Below are positions 1 to 4,723 of a stretch of DNA of 6,277 bases, piece by piece. The position numbers and the translations under genes are program-made. Below the pieces are notes generated by a model that did not search any database, was not told the origin of the DNA, and saw only the letters and a program-made list of their open reading frames with translations. How positions within the stretch are numbered: the first letter of the stretch is position 1; each line of letters begins with the position of its first letter. The DNA is from Spirochaetia bacterium (GTDB lineage Bacteria; Spirochaetota; Spirochaetia; Treponematales; Breznakiellaceae). Location: the NCBI GenBank assembly GCA_025997895.1, contig BNVF01000105.1, positions 1 through 6,277 of the forward strand. The letters run 5' to 3'.

Positions 1-129
1 GCCTTGAGCGCCCCGCCGGGCATATTCTATCGCCTTTGGATCCGGCTCAAGACGGGGGAAAACCTCCGCCCTGCCTGCATTTTGGGCGTATATTCCTATT
101 CCCAAAAGAAAAAGCAGAGAAACACATAA
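1..129 (+). CDS. Possible C-terminal tail of an upstream gene (partial)
   Basis: Frame 1 is open from the left edge to a TAA at 127-129, giving about 42 residues that end in a basic, polar tail (SQKKKQRNT). About two thirds of its codons end in G or C, more than in the competing open frame 3, and base composition drops to AT-rich right after the stop, as expected where a gene ends and a promoter region begins. No family can be recognised from so short a piece, and the segment contains no start codon, so it must begin outside the window if it is real. The alternative is that the whole 1-205 stretch is non-coding. Confidence 0.35.
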   Translation, partial: ALSAPPGIFYRLWIRLKTGENLRPACILGVYSYSQKKKQRNT

Positions 130-137
130 AAACTTTG

Positions 138-166
138 TTGACGATTTTACGCGCACAATTTATTAT
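138..166 (+). promoter_or_regulatory. Sigma70-type promoter of trxB
   Basis: TTGACG at 138-143 (5/6 to the -35 consensus) is separated by exactly 17 bases from TATTAT at 161-166 (5/6 to the -10 consensus). It lies in an AT-rich stretch between the putative upstream stop and the trxB start. Transcription would begin near 173, leaving a leader of about 33 bases that contains the trxB ribosome binding site. No operator-like palindrome was seen around it. Confidence 0.7.
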
Positions 167-194
167 ATCCAACATAATAGAAGAATGGAAACCC

Positions 195-200
195 AAGGAG
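195..200 (+). promoter_or_regulatory. Ribosome binding site deciding the trxB start
   Basis: AAGGAG lies 5 bases before the ATG at 206. It is located inside the 7-codon extension that would result from the upstream in-frame ATG at 185, which itself has no Shine-Dalgarno. This makes 206 the better start. Confidence 0.85.
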
Positions 201-205
201 TTTAT

Positions 206-1258
206 ATGTCCGACCTTGACTTAATCATTATAGGAGCGGGGCCCGCCGGGCTTACCGCCGCACAATACGGCGCCAGGGCAAACCTCAAAGTCCTGGTAAT
301 AGAGCAGCTTGCCCCCGGCGGGCAGGTTCTGCTCATTGACGCCCTTGAAAATTACCCCGGCAATGTGGAGCAATTGGACGCCGCCGGCAATGTTATTGCC
401 GGGCCCAAAACCGGTTTTGATTTTTCACAGGATCTGCACCGCCAGGCCAAATCTTTTGGTGCCGCATTTCTTGCCGGTGCGGTAATCTCGCTAAAAAAAG
501 AAGAGGGGCTTTTTATCGCCGGCCTGGCAAGTGGCGAAGAGCGGGCAGCGCCGGCAGTGATAATTACCACAGGCGCAACGCACCGCAATCTGGACATCCC
601 CGGCGAAAAGGAATTCGCCGGCAGGGGAGTTTCCTACTGCGCCACCTGCGACGGTCCTTTCTTTAAAAATAAAAAAATGTTTGTAGTCGGCGGTGGAGAC
701 GCTGCCTGCGACGAAGCCCAGTACCTCTCCCGGCTCGGTTCGGTGGTACTCATTCACCGCCGTGACCGTTTTCGCGCCCAAAAGGCAATCGCCGAACGTG
801 TTATGCGCAATCAACAAATAGAGGTTCGCTTCAACACGATCATGAAGGAAATAAAGGGCGCTGCCGGAGGAAGTCCCTCAAGCGGAGTCGCGATGATGCA
901 AAAAGTAGGCGCCGTGGTGCTTGAATGTACCGGCACGGCAAGCGGCAGTGGCTGTGAAGAGGATGGCAAGGTCTACGAGGAATCCGCCGATGCGGTTTTC
1001 ATCTTTACCGGAACCACACCCCAGTCAGCGCTGGTTTCGGGTAACGGCGCAAACGGCGGTGTGCAGGCGGAACTTGATGAAAACGGATACATCATCACGG
1101 ATCAAAAAATGGCAAGTTCCGTACCGGGTCTCTTTGTTGCCGGGGATGTCCGCTCAGGCTCGTTCCGCCAGGTGGTGGTTGCCGCCGGAGAGGGGGCAGT
1201 GGCGGCCCACAGCGCCTCGGAGTACATAGACGATTTGAATCACCGGGCATATAATTAA
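206..1258 (+). CDS. trxB: Thioredoxin reductase (NADPH-dependent, low-molecular-weight type)
   Basis: Cytoplasmic flavoenzyme that transfers electrons from NADPH through FAD and a redox-active disulfide to thioredoxin. Seen in the 350-residue product: N-terminal FAD-binding GAGPAG (10-15), a PGGQ segment (37-40), the active-site CATC followed by DG (145-150), the NADPH-binding GGGDAA (162-167), HRRDRFRA (184-191) typical of NADPH 2'-phosphate recognition, and the C-terminal FAD motif AGDVR followed by RQ (312-322). The order FAD, NADPH plus CxxC, FAD is that of bacterial TrxB. It is some 30-40 residues longer than usual (about 310-320): a short extra piece lies near 55-70 and a Gly/Ser-rich one near 217-260, the latter carrying two additional cysteines (241 and 250). 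The start at 206 is chosen for its AAGGAG site; ATG 185 would add seven residues before the normal beta strand. It has its own promoter and a 90-bp gap to the next gene, so it is probably a single-gene unit. Confidence 0.95.
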   Translation: MSDLDLIIIGAGPAGLTAAQYGARANLKVLVIEQLAPGGQVLLIDALENYPGNVEQLDAAGNVIAGPKTGFDFSQDLHRQAKSFGAAFLAGAVISLKKEEGLFIAGLASGEERAAPAVIITTGATHRNLDIPGEKEFAGRGVSYCATCDGPFFKNKKMFVVGGGDAACDEAQYLSRLGSVVLIHRRDRFRAQKAIAERVMRNQQIEVRFNTIMKEIKGAAGGSPSSGVAMMQKVGAVVLECTGTASGSGCEEDGKVYEESADAVFIFTGTTPQSALVSGNGANGGVQAELDENGYIITDQKMASSVPGLFVAGDVRSGSFRQVVVAAGEGAVAAHSASEYIDDLNHRAYN

Positions 1259-1260
1259 AC

Positions 1261-1348
1261 TATTCAATAGCCAAAGGTTATGCGAAAGGTATCGCTACAA
1301 TGCGGGGGTGACCTTGAAGAAGTTTTTCCTCTGTGCTAGTATTGAATA
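1261..1348. repeat. Two copies of a 9-bp palindrome, possible operators
   Basis: TATTCAATA at 1261-1269 and TATTGAATA at 1340-1348 share the form TATT-S-AATA, each an odd palindrome differing only at the central base, so each is also the reverse complement of the other. The left copy extends to CTATTCAATAG (1260-1270) just after the trxB stop. The right copy overlaps the putative -10 element and abuts the ATG of the GH3 gene. Paired symmetric sites with one over the promoter are what a repressor would use, but AT-rich 9-mers also recur by chance. No regulator gene lies nearby to name a partner. Confidence 0.3.
1314..1342 (+). promoter_or_regulatory. Probable extended -10 promoter of the GH3-GNAT unit
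   Basis: TTGAAG (1314-1319) is followed after 17 bases by TAGTAT (1337-1342), each 4/6 to consensus. The -10 is preceded by TGC (1334-1336), giving the extended -10 TGn element. Standard spacing puts the transcription start at about 1348-1349, which is the A of the downstream ATG. No other good promoter was seen in the 90-bp gap. Confidence 0.5.
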
Positions 1349-3004
1349 ATGAAAAGTCTACGCGCGGCTTTTTTCTTCCTCCTTTCATTCTTCTTTATAT
1401 TTCAGCTTTTCCCCTTAAGTTTTACCGACCCCGGAACCCCCGAAGATTTGGCTGCCGCCATTGAATCCGCCATGAGCGACGAGCAGGCCCTGGCCCAGAC
1501 CTTCATGCTCGGCTGGGTGGGCGCCGAGCCTTCACCGCTTATCATGGACTGGATTCGGGACCGTAACATTGGCGGGGTTAAAATATTCGGCTGGAATACC
1601 GGGGACACCCTGCGGCTTGCCCGGACTGTAGGCGCCCTGCAGGAAATAAGTCTCGCCGGCCCTTTCAAAATTCCGCTGTTAGTTGCAACTGATCAGGAAG
1701 GCGGCTGGATTCGCCATGTAAAGGGAAGTACCAGTGAAACCCCGGGTAATATGGCTATCGGCGCTTCGGGTTATCCCCGGGACGCATACCTTGCGGGGTA
1801 TTACATAGGCAAGGAACTTGCGGTGCTGGGGATTAATATGAACTTTGCGCCCACGGTGGATCTTTTTACCAATCGGGACTCGGTGCTGATAGGCCCGCGG
1901 GCTTTTGGGAGCGATCCGGTCAAAGCGGGGATACTGGGCGCGGCCTTTATGAAGGGCCAGCAGGCCGCCGGGGTGATACCTACGGCAAAACACTACCCCG
2001 GCCACGGCGATACTGACCTGGACTCTCACGGGGTGCTGCCGAAAATCGATGTTCCTTTTGAGACTCTCTGGGAGCGGGAACTGGTACCCTATCGTATGTT
2101 AGCTGTAGAGGGACTGCCTGCGGTGATGAGCGGCCATCTTGCCTTTCCAAAAACCAGCGCCGCTTCCGTCCCGGCTTCGCTTTCGTCCTGGTTTTTAAAA
2201 GATGTACTCCGTGAAAAAATCGGCTATAAAGGAATCATCATTACCGATGACCTTATGATGAACGGCGCAACCGCCTGGGCGGGCAGTCTTTCCCGTACCG
2301 CAAAACAGGCTCTAATGGCGGGTAACGATATTGTCATGCTTTCAAAGACACCGAATCTTTTTGATCCGGTGTGGTCTTTTCTGGTTAGTTCCATGAAAGA
2401 CGATGCGGAATTTCGTCTCCGGGTACGCGATGCCGCCCGGCGGACTCTGGTTGTTAAAATGCGCTATCTTAAAGGCGAAGGGAAAGTACCCTATATTCCG
2501 GATCTAAAAAGAGTAGAAACCGAACTGCCCGATTCTGAAGGGGCGGCTTTCTTTTTGAATCTTGCCGCCAGAAGCGTTACCATTGTGAATCCTGCGGCGG
2601 CTGTTTTCCCACTGACACCGGAAAGCGCTGGTAATGTGCTGCTGGCCGGCCAATACGGCGATTTCTTCCGCTCCGGAAAAGCCGCATTCCCCAACGCCGC
2701 CACTTACTCCTACTCCGAGTCCCAGGCCGCAAGCGCCGTCTCCGGCATTGTCCCCTATGCGCGTAACGCCGACACAATCATCTTCTGCCTTTCCGGCGCA
2801 ACGGATCTGCGGGTATTGCGGAGTCTTGAGGGGCTGCACAAAAAAGTGATAGTGCTTTCGATACTAAGCCCTGTGCATCTTGAGAGTGTTCCCTGGGTAA
2901 GCGGGGCGGTGGCGGTGTACAGTTACGCTCCCGAATCTTTCGCTGCGGGTTTTTCCGCTATCATCGGAAGGATTCCCGCCGGGGGAATATTGCCCTATGA
3001 ATGA
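1349..3004 (+). CDS. Exported glycoside hydrolase family 3 beta-N-acetylhexosaminidase (NagZ-like, two-domain)
   Basis: Likely hydrolyses terminal beta-linked N-acetylglucosamine from peptidoglycan fragments or other glycans, outside the cytoplasm. The 551-residue product opens with MKSLR and a very hydrophobic Phe/Leu-rich stretch (6-25), a signal peptide or membrane anchor; it lacks a lipobox cysteine. The GH3 barrel (about 40-375) carries DQEGG (115-119), GPRAFG with Arg184, KHYPGHG (214-220), the DSH triplet (225-227) that in NagZ enzymes supplies the Asp-His acid/base dyad, and ITDDLMM with the expected nucleophile Asp300. These loop residues mark the N-acetylhexosaminidase branch rather than the glucosidase branch. 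Residues about 395-551 form a second alpha/beta domain ending GGILPYE, as in two-domain Gram-positive-type NagZ. The residue after DQEGG is Trp120, where NagZ relatives usually have Arg. The start is fixed by the signal peptide; no Shine-Dalgarno precedes it. Its last 8 bases overlap the next gene. Confidence 0.9.
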   Translation: MKSLRAAFFFLLSFFFIFQLFPLSFTDPGTPEDLAAAIESAMSDEQALAQTFMLGWVGAEPSPLIMDWIRDRNIGGVKIFGWNTGDTLRLARTVGALQEISLAGPFKIPLLVATDQEGGWIRHVKGSTSETPGNMAIGASGYPRDAYLAGYYIGKELAVLGINMNFAPTVDLFTNRDSVLIGPRAFGSDPVKAGILGAAFMKGQQAAGVIPTAKHYPGHGDTDLDSHGVLPKIDVPFETLWERELVPYRMLAVEGLPAVMSGHLAFPKTSAASVPASLSSWFLKDVLREKIGYKGIIITDDLMMNGATAWAGSLSRTAKQALMAGNDIVMLSKTPNLFDPVWSFLVSSMKDDAEFRLRVRDAARRTLVVKMRYLKGEGKVPYIPDLKRVETELPDSEGAAFFLNLAARSVTIVNPAAAVFPLTPESAGNVLLAGQYGDFFRSGKAAFPNAATYSYSESQAASAVSGIVPYARNADTIIFCLSGATDLRVLRSLEGLHKKVIVLSILSPVHLESVPWVSGAVAVYSYAPESFAAGFSAIIGRIPAGGILPYE

Positions 3005-3893
3005 AATCTTTCGTAGCAGCGAAATCTTTCGCAGTCGTGAAATCTTTCGTAGCAACGAAAGGCTGCGGTGGCGGAAAATGAAAAGACGGGAAGTCGCCGA
3101 GACCGAGGCGCTGCTTCGTGAGCGCGAAACCTGGTATGTAGCCGCCGGCAGCAGATTCCTGAACCGCAGCTGCGATGTGTGGACCTTACGCGATACGGCG
3201 GGGGATCTTTCCTCCCTGCTCATCTACTCAAAGCAGACATTGATGCCGGTGTTTCGCGGCCGGCGGGAAATACCGCCGCCTAAATTTCTCTGCGGGTTTT
3301 TCAGCGCCGTTCCAATTCATTCGGTACAGGGTCTGCGGAGTGAAACAATCGTTCTGGAAAATGCCCTGAAAGAACTGGGCCGGCTGGTTGCGGAAAATAT
3401 TGATTTTGATCTTATGCACATAGACCGTCCCCCTGACCAACGCTGCCATTCCGCAGGCCCCGTGAATCTGATCCTCCGCAAACCCCAGTATACCGACATG
3501 GACGCCCTCGCCGCCCTGCAAGCCGCTTATGAGCAGGAAGAAGTGCTGCCCAAAGCCGCAGAGTTCAACGCGGCGGTGAGCCGCTTGAATGCCCAGCAGA
3601 TCCTGTCGCGGGAACAGATACTGGTCGCTGAACTTGGCGGCCGTCTGGTAGGAAAGATCAACACCAGCGCCCTTTCGTTTACCCGCTTTCAGGTTGGCGG
3701 CGTCTACGTTCACCCCGATTTCCGGGGCCTGGGCATAGGCCGCCGCATGGCCGCCGAGTTTATCCGCTCCCTCATTGCCCAGGGCAGGGGAGTTACCCTC
3801 TTTGTCAAAAAATCAAACATCCCGGCCCGCAAGGTTTACCAGCGCCTGGGTTTTCAAACTCTGGGGGATTATCGGATTAGCTATTATGAGTGA
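2997..3893 (+). CDS. GNAT family N-acetyltransferase with uncharacterised N-terminal half
   Basis: Transfers an acyl group from acyl-CoA to an amine of unknown identity; no secretion signal, so cytoplasmic. The C-terminal half (about 155-298) is a GNAT fold: a beta-strand region, then VYVHPDFRGLGIGRR (236-250) with the pyrophosphate-binding RGLGIG loop (243-248), and SNIPARKVYQRLGF (273-286), the usual helix 4 and strand 5. The first 150 residues (core about 28-145) do not match a domain I can name. Residues 3-20 are three repeats, EIFRSS, EIFRSR and EIFRSN. Start 2997 overlaps the GH3 stop by 8 bp (ATGAATGA), with GGGGGA 10 bases upstream as a weak ribosome site. An internal ATG at 3078 (protein starting MKRREV) would exclude the repeats and is a real alternative. 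Position suggests co-transcription and translational coupling with the GH3 gene; a role in amino-sugar metabolism is only inference. Confidence 0.85.
   Translation: MNEIFRSSEIFRSREIFRSNERLRWRKMKRREVAETEALLRERETWYVAAGSRFLNRSCDVWTLRDTAGDLSSLLIYSKQTLMPVFRGRREIPPPKFLCGFFSAVPIHSVQGLRSETIVLENALKELGRLVAENIDFDLMHIDRPPDQRCHSAGPVNLILRKPQYTDMDALAALQAAYEQEEVLPKAAEFNAAVSRLNAQQILSREQILVAELGGRLVGKINTSALSFTRFQVGGVYVHPDFRGLGIGRRMAAEFIRSLIAQGRGVTLFVKKSNIPARKVYQRLGFQTLGDYRISYYE
3003..3056 (+). repeat. 18-bp tandem repeat, three units, in frame
   Basis: Three units of 18 bp (3003-3020, 3021-3038, 3039-3056), each beginning GAAATCTTTCG, followed by a decayed unit beginning GAAAGG (3057-3074). In each unit the first five codons read Glu-Ile-Phe-Arg-Ser and the sixth varies (Ser, Arg, Asn). 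The two differences within the shared five codons are both silent (CGT/CGC, AGC/AGT). Each unit contains CGAAA or TGAAA followed by TC and TTTCG, a small inverted repeat, so the RNA could fold just after the 2997 start codon. A further stem, CTTTCG/CGAAAG around TAGCAA, lies at 3045-3062. Confidence 0.9.
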
Positions 3894-3903
3894 AGGTCTA
3901 ACC

Positions 3904-4017
3904 ATGGATAACCGGGTTGCAAACCCGGAACCTCTTTCCACCGCTTCAAGTCTGCTCGTTGCTTTGGCTAAGGCCTCTTTACGGCGGCTTGCCGGAAAGG
4001 CCGCTACCGAAGGTTAA
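3904..4017 (+). CDS. Possible small protein, 37 residues
   Basis: ATG at 3904 is preceded by GAAGG (3892-3896) with a 7-base spacer, and this site overlaps the stop codon of the GNAT gene. The product begins MDNRVANPEP and continues as an Ala/Leu-rich stretch with Arg-Arg and Lys that could form a short amphipathic helix. An in-frame ATG at 3886 would add six residues and overlap the GNAT stop as ATGAGTGA, but has no close ribosome site. Against it: codon third positions are less GC-rich than in the neighbouring genes, no homolog is recognisable, and two strong inverted repeats lie inside it, which suits a 3' untranslated region as well as a gene. Confidence 0.25.
   Translation: MDNRVANPEPLSTASSLLVALAKASLRRLAGKAATEG
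3912..3928. other. Perfect 7-bp hairpin (CCGGGTT/AACCCGG)
   Basis: CCGGGTT (3912-3918) and AACCCGG (3922-3928) are perfect inverted repeats around GCA. The hairpin lies 19 bases after the GNAT stop. No run of T follows on either strand, so it is not a canonical intrinsic terminator; it may stabilise the 3' end of the GH3-GNAT message or be a dispersed palindromic repeat. Confidence 0.55.
3972..4002. terminator. Long imperfect hairpin between convergent genes, possible transcript end
   Basis: GGCC (3972-3975), TTT (3978-3980) and CGGC (3982-3985) pair with GCCG (3991-3994), AAA (3996-3998) and GGCC (3999-4002), leaving a 2-base bulge, one A-G mismatch and a 5-base loop. It sits about 30 bases beyond the stop of the minus-strand RraA-like gene and about 80 beyond the GNAT stop, so it could mark the 3' ends of both converging transcripts. 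No T-tract follows in either direction, so function as a terminator is uncertain. Confidence 0.35.
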
Positions 4018-4032
4018 ACACCCTGATTTTAA

Positions 4033-4722
4033 CTAGAGTACACCCGAGCTGCGAAGCTTTTCGTCTATATCCGGCTTCATAAAAACGCCAGCTTCTATTT
4101 CTTTTGCGCGTTTTTCTTCGTAACTGAGTTTTTTTCGGGTACCGTCGATTATTGCTTCGGCCATTTCTGGGGGTATTACCACGACGCCGTTATTATCGGC
4201 TACCACATAATCTCCAGGCAGCACCGGAACGCCTCCGCAGCAGACGGGAAGATTTATTTCGCCTGGGCCGTCTTTGTCACCTACTGCCGGAGTAATAAAA
4301 CGTGCAAACACGGGAAATTGTTTTTCCCGGAGTTCGGTAATATCACGGATGCCGCCGTCAATAACAACTGCGGCGATCCCTTTTTTAAAGGCGGCGCTGG
4401 CCATGAGATCTCCCATAACACTGTTATTTACAGATCCGCAGGTATCCACGACAATGACATCCCCCGGCAGGGCAAGTCCTATTGCCTTGTGCAGCATAAG
4501 ATTGTCCCCCGCCCGCATACGCACGGTTAGGGCAGGTCCCGCTACGCAGGTGTTGTTTGAGACGGGCTTGATATCCGGATGCATGGTATTAAATTTATTT
4601 AAACCATCGCTTAATGCCGGTGTCCCAAACCCTTTAAGAATCTCAAAGATCGAACGGTCTTTTGGACGTTCAAAATCAGATCCGATACAAAAACCTATTT
4701 TTCCGGTAAATATACGTTTCAT
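4033..4722 (-). CDS. RraA-like / HMG-CHA aldolase family protein
   Basis: Family members include class II (metal-dependent) 4-hydroxy-4-methyl-2-oxoglutarate / 4-carboxy-4-hydroxy-2-oxoadipate aldolases, which also decarboxylate oxaloacetate, and the RNase E regulator RraA. The 229-residue cytoplasmic product shows the family order: TPALSDGLN (34-42), a GDVIVVD strand (87-93), GDLMASAA (104-111) and GGIRDI (123-128), where Arg126 and Asp127 are the expected substrate-binding and metal-associated residues, then GDYVVADNNGVVVIPP (170-185). Retaining the G-D-L and R-D elements favours an enzyme over RraA proper, and the tail is longer than in RraA. An AAAGGAG site 5 bases upstream fixes the start at 4722; the upstream in-frame ATG at 4773 would lie inside the permease gene. 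Only one base separates it from the permease stop, so the two are co-expressed. The substrate is probably the transported acid or a product of it (inference). Confidence 0.88.
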   Translation of the reverse strand: MKRIFTGKIGFCIGSDFERPKDRSIFEILKGFGTPALSDGLNKFNTMHPDIKPVSNNTCVAGPALTVRMRAGDNLMLHKAIGLALPGDVIVVDTCGSVNNSVMGDLMASAAFKKGIAAVVIDGGIRDITELREKQFPVFARFITPAVGDKDGPGEINLPVCCGGVPVLPGDYVVADNNGVVVIPPEMAEAIIDGTRKKLSYEEKRAKEIEAGVFMKPDIDEKLRSSGVL

Positions 4723-4723
4723 T

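Noticed and set aside
36..224. Plus-strand 62-codon ORF ahead of trxB
   Set aside because: It runs across the trxB promoter, ribosome site and start codon, switches from GC-rich to AT-rich halfway, has no ribosome site and resembles no known protein.
1273..1290. Direct repeat AAAGGT with 12-bp period after trxB
   Set aside because: Only six bases are shared between two copies, too short to separate from chance; no linked structure was found.
3003..3074. CRISPR-like or attachment-site repeat
   Set aside because: Units are directly adjacent at 18 bp with no unique spacers, and no cas or integrase gene is present.
2864..3223. Minus-strand 119-codon ORF with LRKIS repeats
   Set aside because: It is antisense to the GH3 3' end and the GNAT 5' end; the repeats are just the reverse reading of the 18-bp array.
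3228..3713. Minus-strand 161-codon ORF opposite the GNAT gene
   Set aside because: The plus strand has clear GNAT motifs over the same bases; the antisense product matches nothing and is a by-product of GC-rich codon use.
3912..3928. Intrinsic terminator for the GH3-GNAT transcript
   Set aside because: The stem is good but is followed by AACCTCTTTCC rather than a T-run, so I list it only as a hairpin.
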